Source: Sphaeroforma arctica JP610 (taxonomy: Eukaryota; Opisthokonta; Ichthyosporea; Ichthyophonida). Taken from it: DNA of 52,141 bases. Below the pieces are notes generated by a model. The model did no database searches and was not told where the DNA came from. It worked only from the letters and a program-made list of their open reading frames with translations. Shown here one piece after another: positions 1 to 12,414 of this stretch. Within the stretch, counting starts at the first letter, position 1. Each line of letters starts with the position of its first letter. The DNA lies in the NCBI RefSeq assembly GCF_001186125.1, contig NW_014040391.1, forward strand, positions 9,938 to 62,078, in the 5' to 3' direction. Made by a program: the position numbers and the translations under genes.

Positions 1-556
1 GGACACTCTTCCAGTCCTAAACCATGATTCGAGGACACTCCTCCAGTCCTAAAACCACTGATACGAGGACACTCCTCCAGTTTTAAAACCACTGATACGA
101 GGACACTCCTCCAGTCCTAAAACCACTGATGCGAGGACACTCCTCCAGTTTTAAAACCACTGATACAAGGACGCTCGTCTAGTCCTAAAACCACTGCTAC
201 GAGGACACTCCTCCAGTCCTAAAACCAATGATACGAGGACACTCCTCCAGTTCTAAATCAACTGATACGAGGATACTCCTCCAGTCCTAAAACCACTGAT
301 GCGAGGACACTCCTCTAGTCCTAAAACCACTGATACGAGGACACACCTCCAGTCCCAAAACCACTGATACGAGGACACTCCTCCAGTCCTAAAACCACCG
401 CTACGAGGACACTCCTCCAGTTCTGAAACCACTGATACGTGAACACTCCTCCAGTCCTAAAACCACTGATGCGAGGACACTCCTCTAGTTCTGAAACCAC
501 TGATACGTGAACACTCCTCCAGTTCTAAAACCACTGCTACGAGGACACTCTTCAAG
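1..556. repeat. 34-bp minisatellite, about 16 copies
   Basis: Head-to-tail copies of a 34-bp unit containing GAGGACACTCCTCCAGTCC followed by TAAAACCACTGATAC, with single-base variation between copies. The spacing between successive GAGGACAC words is 34 bases. The array lies downstream of the second DOP1 exon on the minus strand, so it is probably inside a DOP1 intron that continues off the left edge. No spacers separate the units, so it is not a CRISPR array. Confidence 0.95.
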
Positions 557-724
557 CACGGCACCAGCAACACTGCCCCAGCAGCAGGGGATCAATTGCA
601 CGCGAGCCCACAGACCAGCACTGTAATAATTGTTACACCAGCAGATGTATATACGTACATAGATACATGAATGTATACGAATGGACACAGCACATGTACA
701 CAAACATATACAGTTACTACCTAC

Positions 725-1846
<1,122 letters not shown>

Positions 1847-2503
1847 GGTTACGGAATGGCGTGTGTACAACCGTTTATCCGACTGCGTGGTTTATAGGTA
1901 TATATTGTTTGTGCTAGTGTGCATATTTCATTTCCTGTACCTTTAAAGAGGGTACTTGATAAGTGTAGACGTACGTAAGTGTCTGTGTGATCATTTGTTG
2001 GCTATCAAGTATTCATATAAACGCACAGCACCTAAGTATGATATAGTCGGTATACTTACGCATGCATTCGGTTGCGTTAACCTCAAGTGCCCACTACCTA
2101 TCTAAACTAGAGGGGCGTACACGTACATTCATTCGTTTGTGTTTACTGAGACTAAAGAGTTATAGAACGGCACATAGTATACTAATTATTTATTTGTGTA
2201 TTTTTAGTTGTGCATCGACTATGATGCATTGATAGCTGATCACTGATGATGAAGTGTCACTTTCAAATGACGCCAAATTATTATACAATTTTTGAATAGC
2301 TGTATCAGTAGTTCAGTACAACGTACATACTTCACCCCCCTGAATGAATATTTATATATTTGACTTCAAATCATATTGAAATAGCAGTTAATAGCACTAA
2401 ATACAACCCGACCAACAGACACCACGACCCCTATACTCTAACAGCACCATCACCACATAACTCAATACACAACCCAACACCTTCCACAACTTACCCACTC
2501 ACC
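1847..2503. promoter_or_regulatory. Divergent promoter region, DOP1 / CCDC174
   Basis: The 657 bases between the DOP1 start (minus) and the CCDC174 start (plus) must contain both promoters. No convincing TATA box or other named site was seen. The CCDC174 side ends in a C/A-rich leader just before ACCATGTGG, much like the C/A-rich leader of TRAPPC13 at 51590-51674. Confidence 0.5.
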
Positions 2504-4205
2504 ATGTGGAAGCGGGGGACATTGGGCAATGAGATTGACGTCAGCAAGTCATCGCTGGTGGACCTCAAAGCGGAACTGTTCCGACGCCAGGCGGAGTATG
2601 CACGCGACAAGGCAGACCCTACCAAACGCAAGAGCCACCAGGTCAATGTCAAGGTACAGTGTAGTGGGTGTCATGTGTTATATGTCTCACGAGATAGGTG
2701 CATATGATGGTGCCATGTAGTGTGTGTTATATGTTATACGTCTCATGAGATAAGTGCATATAATGGTGCCATGTAGTGTGTGTTATATGTTATACCTCTC
2801 ATGAGATAAGTGCATATAATGGTGCCATGTAGTGTGTGTTATGTTATACGTCTCATGAGATAGGTGCATATGATGGTGCCATGTTGTGTGTGTTATATTT
2901 TATACGTCTCATGAGATAAGTGCATATAATGGTGCCATGTAGTGTGTGTTATATGTTATATGTCTCACCATATAAGTGCATATAATGGTGTCAAGTAGTG
3001 TGTGTCATATGTTATTACTCTCACAGGATAGGTGCGTGTAATAGTGCCATGCATTGCATGTCCTGTGTTTCATTGTCCATATACGTAATCAGAGCTGCAT
3101 CCCTCACCAAATGCCAACGCGTCATGCCATCCGCGAGGTTAGCTGTAGTGCGTGTAAGGTGTTGTAACTCTCACAGGATAGGTGTACATACCATACCACT
3201 CTCAGAATATAGCAGTGAGTATGGTCCCAAACACCACACATACCATTACACACTAAAAAGTATCTCTAGTCTCAGCCGCAAACCACGTGCTTGTACACAC
3301 ACAGGGGAAGGCTAAAGAGCAATGGGCTGTAGAGGCGAAGAACAGAGGGGTGGCTGCCAGGGCAGCACGTGACCAAGCCATGACTCACGCGGAACAGAAC
3401 AAAGCAGCACGCAGCAAGGCTAAGCTGGAGGAGAAGGCTAAGCTGTACGATATGATGAAGGTGTGGGGGGTGCACGTGGATGTATCACAGACGTCTACAT
3501 GGCTATATTAATCAACAAGCAAGCTAATTTACACAGTGGATGTTGTAGGAGCGAGTCAAACTTAGTGGCAAATACTATCCGGGGATTGTTGTCCACTCCT
3601 AATAACAATCGATCAGCTATATAAATATATATATATATAAATATATATATCCATATATATATATATATATCCATATATATATATAAATATAATATGTATA
3701 TATGTATATATGTATATATATACATATATACATGTATACATACATATGTGTCGGTGTGCCTGTGTGTATCTGTGTGGGGATTTACAGACGAGTGCTTCTA
3801 CTGCCATATATTATGATTTGGGTTCGCTGATACTGTTGCTCTCAGGCTCACCTAAAAGTCTGTGACGTCTGTTAGTACGCGAAATTATGCACATGTGTAT
3901 GCGGATGCTTTCGCGTTTCAACTCATCACCATCACTCACAGTATCGTACACTCGCGCCAACGCCAAACCAGCATATGCAGTTCCACTCACTAATTACATC
4001 GCTATCGATTATAGGCCAGGTATATGGCAAACGAAAGCGACACGAACGAATCTGTATTGGTGGACTTTGAAGCCAAGGCATGGGATAATGAAGCTAGCGA
4101 TATCGACAGTCGCAGCGATGCATCGTCCGACAGCGATGATGACGATGTAATTGGTATGTGCGATATTTTGTAGACTATTACATCATATTTCATGTATATC
4201 GATAA

Positions 4206-4271
<66 letters not shown>

Positions 4272-5638
4272 TATATATATTTATATATCTATATATAACA
4301 TTGATCATATATATATATATATATATATGATATGTGATGTTTGTGTGGTCACCAACTGCCACTCTCCGACTTTCGCATGCGATCAATATCTACACCTTAG
4401 CACTCCAACCCATAGACCATATCTACAACTGTGTAACCATCTTGTATATGGTCCATATTTGTAGCTGGGCGGCCCCTTTCTGAGCGCAGGGATGGGGAAG
4501 TGTGGGTGGAGTATGAGGATGATCTGGGGCGCACCAGACATTGTCCTCGCTCTGACTTCGCCCGTGTGGCTGAGAAACTGCACCGCAAAATCCGGCGGAC
4601 GGAGGCGGCTGCCAGTTCTAAAGCAGAGTACGTATAGATCTGTCTGGGTTGTTGAGAGTGTAGTATCCTCCTTTGTTGATACGTGTTGCTGTGTCTGTGT
4701 TTGTGCCTTTGGGATGTGGTGGGTGAGCTTGCTATTGAGTTTTCGGAAGTGTAGAGTGGCCGAAGGAGTGCGTAGTTGTGGAGGTGTGTTGCTCCTGTGG
4801 TCCTGCGAACTTCGCGCGTGTCTAGCGATAGTGGTGTGGCGGGTGAGCTTATGCGTTATTGGGAACGTTTCACGGTATTGTAAGATGTTTCAACTAGTAG
4901 TGTATGTTGCTATGTAGGTGCTGTGAGTATTTATAGATCGATAATCTCCACGAAAGTCAGCTTATATGAATTCACAGACAAGTAGCTCACAGGCTAGCGT
5001 ATGTGTGCCTGCTTCGCAGTGTCAGCGGATGGGCAAAGACCAATCCCAATTGATTCGTCTCATGCGCACCCGCAGTAGGAACTGCTAATAGCAGTGGGGC
5101 TCAACGTGTTAATATTAGATGCAATCCACAGAGCACACCACCGTCCCTAGCCATTGCATGAGACTGCAGACTCTGTCGGATATAAGTAACTGAACAGACC
5201 CACTCTCTCCTGTCCATTTCTAACAGTCAGTACGTATACCGATCCGCCGAGGAACAAATACGCGACAGCTACCAACCCATATCCCGAAGTGATAGGGAAC
5301 GAAGCGGGTCACTTGAACCCAAAAATAATGGACCGGTCTACTTCCAAGAGGTGTTTGGCAACGAAGTTCGCGACTTGGGTGTAGGATACTACGGGTTCAG
5401 TACCGACCCTATTGTCAGGGGTACGCAGATGGAGGCTCTAAACAAGCTGAGGGAAGAGACTAAGACCTTGAGACAGCGTAGTGTGTCACAGGGACTAAGG
5501 AAGCAGATGGCTCTGAAGAAGCGGCTGGATAAAGTGAGAGAAAGGAAGGCTGCTCGTGAGCTAAGGAGTGGTGCATTAGCTGGTGTGGGATTGACATGGG
5601 CCGATGGAGAGGTGTTGGAGAAAGAGGCGACGAGTTGA
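2504..5638 (+). CDS. CCDC174: CCDC174 orthologue, complete, five exons
   Basis: CCDC174 is a nuclear coiled-coil protein linked to the exon junction complex helicase eIF4A3. Exons: 2504-2653, 3305-3460, 4015-4153, 4465-4627, 5227-5638; phases match throughout and give 339 residues. Family blocks in order: [14 protein letters not shown] (16-29), [13 protein letters not shown] (about 90-102), an acidic Ser/Asp run ending exon 3, [12 protein letters not shown] (162-173) and [11 protein letters not shown] (250-260), followed by a charged helical C-terminus. The human protein is longer and ends with an extra Pro-rich tail absent here. Intron 1 is mostly a 56-bp minisatellite that begins at the donor; introns 2 and 3 carry (TA)n. 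The donor after exon 2 (GTGTGG) is weak. Start context is ACCATGT. Identity is from conserved motifs in the right order, so it is secure; exact exon ends are inferred. Confidence 0.9.
2657..3050. repeat. 56-bp minisatellite in CCDC174 intron 1
   Basis: About seven imperfect copies of a unit of about 56 bases that includes GTAGTGTGTGTTATATG and CTCATGAGATAAGTGCAT. The first degenerate copy starts within a few bases of the exon 1 donor at 2654, so the array looks anchored on the splice site. Confidence 0.9.
3612..3735. repeat. TA-rich microsatellite in CCDC174 intron 2
   Basis: Interrupted (TA)n with ATCC and AAAT interruptions, followed by GT-rich sequence to about 3780. It lies inside intron 2 of CCDC174. 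Confidence 0.9.
4207..4330. repeat. (TA)n microsatellite in CCDC174 intron 3
   Basis: Two TA tracts separated by a short A/T-rich stretch, inside intron 3 of CCDC174 between the exons ending at 4153 and starting at 4465. Confidence 0.93.
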
Positions 5639-6989
5639 TGGGAGTATGATATACGTAAAGTAACAGGTTACCGAAGGAATACCGCACACGGCTGAATTTC
5701 GCTACTTAGTCATTGGAGCTTACCGTTGTACCGGCACAGGAGCCAGCATCTCTTGTGATAGGAGTGTTTGCCACAGACGAGCAGAGGTACTTATTCTGTA
5801 CATAACATGAGAGTTATCCTCGTGAAGCCTACTCACAACCAGAGTATCCCACCAAGTAATCAAAGCTTGCCACTGCACTATCCCAGTTAATGAATCACTC
5901 GTTCTTTGGGATGGTGACTGAAAATCAAGGTAGATCTGCGGTTGAGAAGAGGAATGGCAGATATTCTGCATAACGCCGACAACTAACGGTCGTCGCAAAC
6001 GGCTACGAAATCCCTCACACTCACCAGCCGGCCAAGGGAGGCCGTTAAAATGGGAGATTTAAGGGTCAAATACTACCCACGACTGCAGTACCTCACCCCC
6101 TTTCTCGGTGAAAGGAAGCTGTTGAATTGGGATTTAAATGGTCATGTCATGTTCCAAACTCTAAACCCTAAATCCCCCGGTCAATATCTGGACAAAAGAG
6201 GTTGTGGTGGGTCGATAGAAACATGCTCGCTACTCATGGTCTGTATTCTCAGGAATCGCTACTTATGGTCTATAAAACCAGGATCTGGGTTCCGTACGCA
6301 AGCACAGACACTAGAAGTCGCTAGGTGATAGTCAGATTCTCGTTCACTCCAGCATCAAATGGCAATTTTGACATTAAGTTGTGCATCTAGATGAGGCTAG
6401 CGTGCCGGCTGGTTAAAAGGAAAGATGCGACAAGCTATACACTTACTCCACACTCGCACATGTACTTTGCTGTGTACATATCATTGCAAATGGAGACAGT
6501 CCATCACATTGCACACACACACAGTTATCTATCCTCATTGCTATGCACATACAATACTGCGAGAAATGTTTTGGAGAATGCCCATTCATGTCAATCGAAG
6601 TGATTCGCGTGCTGTACGTAGGCGGACATGGTGAAGTGTCGCGTCGTGGTTTATCCATTGTGCACTAGAAGAATATAGAACCTTAGGGAATGGAGAAGAA
6701 ATAAATAAACCGTGACTGTGCTACTGTATATAATTGATGCCTCCTATTGCCCGAAACACGGTGTGAACTCTATAGCCCCCTTTTATTTTTTTATTGGGAT
6801 TATATTGAGATACAGTTGTTTTGAGAAGAAAAATACAAATACAAGTCCATAGAAACTTCGGAATCGCCCTCGGCTTGGTATTGTATTCAGTATTACTGTT
6901 TTATCTCGACGACAGACATCAGTCTATTGGGGGCCTTGTCAGACCTATAGTCATCAATTTGACATACACTCAAGCTTGAATCCAAAACT
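5639..6989. other. Intergenic, no gene recognised
   Basis: About 1.35 kb between the convergent CCDC174 and the cysteine-rich gene. Short open frames are present on both strands, but none has recognisable motifs, good splice structure or coding-like codon use. A telomere-like CTCTAAACCCTAAATCCC occurs near 6166. A minus-strand AATAAA at 6790-6795 could serve the gene ending at 6990. Confidence 0.6.
6790..6795 (-). terminator. Possible poly(A) signal of the cysteine-rich gene
   Basis: AATAAA on the minus strand about 195 bases past the stop codon at 6990. The area is A/T-rich, so chance occurrence is possible. Confidence 0.4.
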
Positions 6990-7583
6990 TCAGTCTCCGG
7001 TGCATTCCCAGCCTGAATGTCCTACCGCGCACAAACTGGTGCACTTATCTTTCGCAGTATCGCTGGAAAAGCCCACTGTAGAATTTGGGAATAAAGGGAG
7101 GACATAAGAGTCAATTGCTGGACCAAGAGTAAGTATCTCGTGCTCGAACAATAGGGAGTAGGAGCGTGTAGTGATGTTGTTGAATATCATGTAACGTTTA
7201 ACAATTTGTAACACAGCTCGACTTGGCTTCAAACAACGACTCGAAATACTATTGTGAAATGAAATCAGGCGAGGTAAAATTACATATGAGTGACCGATTA
7301 TTCTACATGAAACATACGATGTGCAATGGGAACAGAACCCAGGGCAATCACCATCATCATCGCATGTTGAAAGGCCGCATGCAAATCGACGTTGTCTTTC
7401 TTCGTGTTCAGCCTCCTTATCACTGATACCCGTGTTGTCCATGTTGCTCCAATCCCTTATCCATTGAGCTTGGACGTCAGAGCTACGGGCAGATCGCAGA
7501 GATTTTTCATCCGAGAGTGGAGACGCGCATACCGATACTACCAAAACCAAAAATGGGAATGAAACGATACCAGAAAATTTCAT
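6990..7583 (-). CDS. Secreted cysteine-rich prepropeptide (knottin-like)
   Basis: I do not recognise the family. Exon 1 (7318-7583) encodes a signal peptide (hydrophobic core FPFLVLVVSVCA, residues 9-20), a charged propeptide, the dibasic motif RQRR (63-66) and then Cys69, 74, 80, 84 and 87. The donor GTATGT (7316-7317) leaves phase 2. Two acceptors 13 nt apart fit. TTTTCCAG (exon 6990-7062) gives 112 residues with Cys96, 100 and 109, so eight cysteines in the mature part. CTACAG (exon 7045-7075) gives 98 residues with only Cys96, so six. The intron is also open in frame, so an unspliced 197-residue reading exists. RQRR before a compact Cys-rich module is typical of furin/kexin-processed secreted peptides such as protease inhibitors or defence peptides; the actual role is unknown. 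It is followed on the same strand by the PLA2-like gene. Confidence 0.65.
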   Translation of the reverse strand: MKFSGIVSFPFLVLVVSVCASPLSDEKSLRSARSSDVQAQWIRDWSNMDNTGISDKEAEHEERQRRFACGLSTCDDDGDCPGFCSHCTSYVSCRIIGHSYVILPRLISFHNSISSRCLKPSRAVLQIVKRYMIFNNITTRSYSLLFEHEILTLGPAIDSYVLPLFPNSTVGFSSDTAKDKCTSLCAVGHSGWECTGD

Positions 7584-8998
7584 GCTGGATGTTTGATACT
7601 TTTTATATTTTGTCCAATATATGATGTGTACAATACAATAGTAGACTTGGGCCGCTTTTTATAGCAGCACTTTCGATTCTTTCGGTTCGCATTGGCAAAA
7701 TATGGATGACATAGGAGAATACTACATTCAGTACATATTATCGACTTTTGACTATATGGACAGTTATGCATCGCGTTTGCAAGTTTGTTACACAAGACAA
7801 AAGTGGAGTCAGTGGAATCACTGGCTCTGGATCACTCGATCACTAGATCAAAATTGCACGCTCTCCAGTCTCTAACGGCAACCATCTTAGAATTCATATC
7901 ACTGATATCAGCAAAACTGAAAACTGCCCAGTGTTTATTGGTTTTGTTTTAGGCTACTTTTTAGAAACAACCCAATTGTTTGTTTTTTAAAAATAAAGAT
8001 GCAAAATGCCCGGATGAAAAAAAGTATGTTTACAAGGGAGTATTTAAATAAATATTTATATAAATAAATAAATACATATTTAGTTTTTTTTACTATTTTT
8101 TGGTTTTTCTTAAAAAACAATAATTTGTTTTCTAAAAAAGTAAAAACTTTGAAAGTCTGAAACAGAAATATGAACGTGTGACACCGGACACTGGACACTG
8201 GACACTGGACACTGATGTGAACGTATTTATATTTAGTATAAATAAACTAAAAAGTGGTAATCCGGAATCCCTCTACTAGTGCTCTTGGTGACTTGGTCAC
8301 CTTGTGACATACTCTAATGATCTACTGATTTGCTGATATCTTGTTAATTTTAGAACATTTGTCATCCTTGAAGAGTGAAGATCAGTGGCAAACTTCAGTG
8401 ATTTCTACTGAAGTGCTAACAGGAGTATTTATTAGGCTATCGTTTGTCCACAACTTTCTGATTTTTTATATTTTACTGGATTGTGATTATGAGGTCTTTG
8501 GTGTGGATACCGTGAGGATGCCAAAGCGTACAAAATCAAAACTATGGCTATAAAACACGGACCCCCACTAATGTACTTCACATAACAAAATCAAGTACAC
8601 AATATTAAAAGCCTAAACAGCATCAATCGTTCACATAACAAAATCAAGTACACAATATTAAAAGCCTAAACAGCATCAATCGTGAAGACTTCTGGTATCG
8701 TCTCATTCCTAAGATATTGTGCCCGGATACATAGTAGTACATATGACATCAGAAGAAATATATGAGTGCTCGAACGCGGGGTAGACCACAACTTAGCGCC
8801 AATCGATTCAAGTATGCTCTTTCATAGCCTTTCAAAGCGTCTGATATTATTTTAACTATGGTCCTTTGCATGGTGCGTGGTGAATTCAAGAAATTTGTAG
8901 ATACACGTGTTGAACCTTGTGACCAGTTATACGTGCGGACGCAGTGGGCCAACAACACACATGAGATGGTTTACTCAAACTCGGAAATGATTTATATG
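7584..8998. other. Intergenic, A/T-rich, no gene recognised
   Basis: About 1.4 kb upstream of the cysteine-rich gene. The part 7920-8170 is strongly A/T-rich with oligo(T) and oligo(A) runs. A 7-bp repeat (GGACACT) of five copies lies at about 8185-8214 and a 53-bp tandem duplication at 8581-8683. No coding segment could be supported; open frames here are rich in Phe, Ile and Lys from base composition alone. Confidence 0.6.
8581..8683. repeat. 53-bp perfect tandem duplication
   Basis: Two adjacent copies, 8581-8633 and 8634-8683, of a unit beginning CATAACAAAATCAAGTACAC and ending AGCATCAATCG. No mismatch was seen across the compared bases, so the duplication is recent. Confidence 0.95.
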
Positions 8999-8999
8999 T

Positions 9000-9005
9000 T
9001 TTATT
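9000..9005 (-). terminator. Poly(A) signal of the PLA2-like gene
   Basis: AATAAA on the minus strand about 38 bases beyond the stop codon at 9043-9045, a good distance for a polyadenylation signal. Confidence 0.55.
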
Positions 9006-9042
9006 TCAAACGATATTTTTATATACTCAGTATCTCCTGCTT

Positions 9043-12000
9043 TTAGCAGAAGTCGGTGATTTTGCTGGGGGTCTTATTACCCTCGTCTCCCGTCGAGCTC
9101 TTTGCCCCAGCCGCAGTGGTCTCATGTAGCACATCCTCAAGACATGTGACCACCCCCCTGGCGTAATCATCAAACCAACAATCCGTCATACCCTTGAACA
9201 AGGCTTCTAACCCAAACCTGTACGTGTAGCAGTTCAAATCGAGGAACCCACACGTGCTGGCTTGCGCCTCGGCTAAGAGAGTGCAGTCGCACGGGCAGAA
9301 GTTGCCCTGTGGCACACACTTGAGGTGCCTTGGTCCTTCGAATTGGAATGTGCAGTGGTCGTGACGGGCACACGCCTGCAGATAAAATATAAGGAAACAA
9401 CGTGTCAACTCTCTGTACGTATCAGATCAGATTACACAGACTCGTTTTATACTATTGAAAGAATGGCCTTCTAATCCATCCATTGGATAAAAATACCAAA
9501 ATCCCCTATTTATACTGACCAGTGTTGCGACGCCAGACTATATATATCGTTAGACATGAATGTATTGAATTTGTGCAAGAATCATACGGCTCATATATAT
9601 GCTAGCTGGATGGACAAGAGTCACGATGCAAAGGTACATTGACGCGTCAATAGTGATCCCACACTGAAGTGTGGTGAGAATAATTGAGCGCTAATCGTGA
9701 GGAACTCACTTACAGTATGGCTGTGCACGTGACGCCGGTTGCTAGTATAGGATGCGCATCAGATCAATAAACCTCGGCATTCACTAGCTAGAGACACATA
9801 GCACACCACACAACACAACACAAGACTTCACACCATGCACATTGCCAGATCATAAATACCCAAAAGTACGTCAACAGCAATGAGATCTATAGATGAGTCC
9901 AAATACACAACAAAAAGATGTCCTTCACACACCAACAGAGGGGATACTCGACCTTAGAAGCATGTATATAGTTCCCTTGCCACTCCCGTGTCACACAACA
10001 GAAGCACAAATATCACTCTCTTGTCAAGTCTCTCTCACATACCGCATCCAATTCGTCCTTGATAGGGCATTCCTCCAGGCATGCATCTGTTAACGGTGCT
10101 ATGTCATCGGCAGTCCTATTAAGCTAAAAAGTGGGTATGGTGCAGGGATGCAATTAGTGAGTGTACGGTCAAAGATGTATACACGCACATATACGTGCAA
10201 CGTACAGGGACACATCAAGAGAGTCACAACTACAGTTGCAGAGGTGTGCAGAAACGTACATATCATATACACACCCACAACGACTAGGACGAAAGAAAAA
10301 GAGAAGGAGCTAGGCTCATCTCCGAAACAAGATTACAGGACTGAGGCTGCCCTCGGTAGAAATAACGACTGGTACTGTTGCCAAGACCCATCGAGCAATT
10401 GCACAGAATAGAACACCATTTAAGAGAACTCTATCAAACAGAAACACAGTACAAACAGAAATCATCCAGGTTCCATAGCTCTTTAGAATATAATATCTGT
10501 GATGATGGGCGTATTACGGCATGATTGACCGAGCGAACAACTGCAACACAACGTTCCATAGCTCTGATTAGGAACGATAGAGGTACATACCACGCAACTC
10601 GGACAGGGCTTGCCATCACAGCAGTCTTGGAAGCCGCCGTGGCCACCTCCACACCAATCTGTAGTGAGAACAAACACATGTGAGATATACAATCAAGTTT
10701 AATAGACACAATGCCTGCGCAACAGTATGCAATAGTGCAAGCTGCATGCGAGGTGTATGTGCAAACACATGCGCAATGCTACAGCACAGAGTGGATAGCT
10801 CGGAAGAGATGGAACTCACCACCGTATCTGCAGTAGCGTTCGACTGCAATATAACGGGAGGCTCGCAGCGCTTGTGTTAACGTAAACGTAAAAATATAAT
10901 ACTAATAGACAATGATGAGCCTCTGATTTCCAATACCGTTAACGATACATACACTTCTAAACACATCATATAAAACACATCGAAGTTGCAAATATAATAC
11001 ATGAATGAGCTAGGGAGTAAATGCAGGCATCTGTATATACAATGTAAGTGTAGTTAGACACACATACATAATATGCATATATACATATATATATATACAT
11101 GCAGATAAATATATACATACATATATATATATATATATGCATATATATATATATATATAAATACATATATATGTATTGTATACTTGTATATATATCTAAT
11201 TCCATATTTGTGCATATATTTGTATTTATACGTGTGCATATATATGCATGTCTGTGAGTTTATGATACGTCTAAAAGTACGTACATATGGGCATGAATTA
11301 CAAACACAATAGTAGCAGTCGCAGAATAGAAATGAGTCAGGGTTATGCATTTATGCATTCAATTATACTTTGCAATACTATGAAGAAGACACATATTGTC
11401 GCACCGTCTCACGGAGGGGAATCACATTTCATTGAGTTTCACATAAGGGAATTATCACGTGCGAATGAAATCATATATGTGAATTGATGATTTACACTTG
11501 TGTCACTCATACAATCCAATCGAGGTGTACATATGCACTCAAACCCATGCAATGACTATTAGGCAGCGCAAAAGATTAATATGTACGAGAACGTGATATA
11601 AATAGAAACTTATGCCTACAGCCGAAGCGCAATGGAACGGCGCGGAGGTTGAAGGATAGACGAAACATACATACACAGACATCATATGACAAGATACAGT
11701 TGAATTATAGACGAAACATACATACACAGACATACACAGACATCCTATGACAAGATACGGTTAAAATATAGACGGAACATACATACACAGACATCCTATG
11801 ACAAGATACCACAGCACAAGTGTCGCAGTGCTGGTGGCTAAGGCATCGTACATGCGGGGATGTATTTGTATACTGTGTATTAGTAGATTATATTCGTATA
11901 CAAACTAGCACCTATTAGTACCATACCACCACATATATAAACTACCCACGTGACTGCATACTTCCATAATTCATCAGATCCGTGACTACGTACTTCCATA

Positions 12001-12414
12001 ATTCATCAGATCCTTTAGGAACCCAGTCGCATCGTTGGCTCCTGCTCGTTTTGCCGCTGCTGCGTTGGCTCCGGCGAAGTTGTCGTACGGAGCTGATGTA
12101 TTATGTTGTAGACCGGTAAATGAGTTGAATGTCTTCGATATAACTTAAACCCTTAGCTAATGCGAGTATAGATTATAACACTTGGAAATTAGCGCAACCG
12201 CTTCAACAGGCACGCATGGCGTCCATACTTGTGAAGATTGCATATCGTGCTATTTTACGCATTTGTTTTACAAGTATACAATAACATACTTACCGATTAC
12301 GCTCTTTTGACTCATCAACGATGGAATGTGCCCACTTTTCTCGTTTTTGAATTGTAATCGAGAAGCGGATGTGCCGCTGACTAGGGCTGTGGCCAGAACT
12401 ACGAAGGTCAACAT
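9043..12414 (-). CDS. Secreted phospholipase A2-like enzyme, six exons
   Basis: Exons on the minus strand: 12294-12414, 11994-12092, 10820-10843 (a 24-nt microexon), 10591-10658, 10043-10123, 9043-9375; phases match and give 241 residues. A signal peptide (LTFVVLATALVSGTSA) opens the protein. The calcium loop is YGDWCGGGHGG (80-90), the catalytic pair is RHD (His136-Asp137) within LDAACARHDHC, and CPCD (Cys158-Asp161) matches the second-helix CxCD that holds the other active-site Asp. Secreted PLA2 enzymes hydrolyse the sn-2 ester of phospholipids using Ca2+. Unusual is the region between loop and active site, with CC and CPSC cysteines and about 30 extra residues. The microexon encodes ERYCRYG, that is, the start of the calcium loop. 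The exon 2 acceptor is the least certain junction. The motifs support the superfamily strongly, not a specific PLA2 group. Confidence 0.8.
11085..11175. repeat. TA-rich microsatellite in a PLA2 intron
   Basis: Interrupted (TA)n/(CATA)n in the intron between the microexon at 10820-10843 and the exon at 11994-12092. Nothing else of note was seen in the surrounding 1.1-kb intron except the tandem repeats listed at 11650-11812. Confidence 0.85.
11650..11812. repeat. Imperfect tandem repeat, three copies
   Basis: Three copies of a roughly 50-62-bp unit containing GACGAAACATACATACACAG and CATATGACAAGATAC, with a short extra ACATACACAG in the middle copy. It lies in the same PLA2 intron. Confidence 0.85.
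11951..12014. repeat. 32-bp duplication spanning a PLA2 exon end
   Basis: Two near-identical copies containing CTTCCATAATTCATCAGATC. The right copy covers the last codons of PLA2 exon 2 and its donor (GAA followed by GTACGT on the minus strand). The left copy repeats the exon end and a second donor-like site (GAA followed by GTATGC) inside the intron. Reading past the first donor meets a TAG, so the first donor must be used. Confidence 0.85.

Noticed and set aside
1-556. CRISPR-like array
   Set aside because: Units are contiguous with no unique spacers, and the context is a eukaryotic intron; the same applies to the 43-bp and 19-bp arrays.
485-724. Extension of the DOP1 exon 2 frame past 725
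   Set aside because: Conserved DOP1 sequence stops at LPGLEEGS, followed at once by a GTAGGT donor; the extension runs into the 34-bp minisatellite and is not protein-like.
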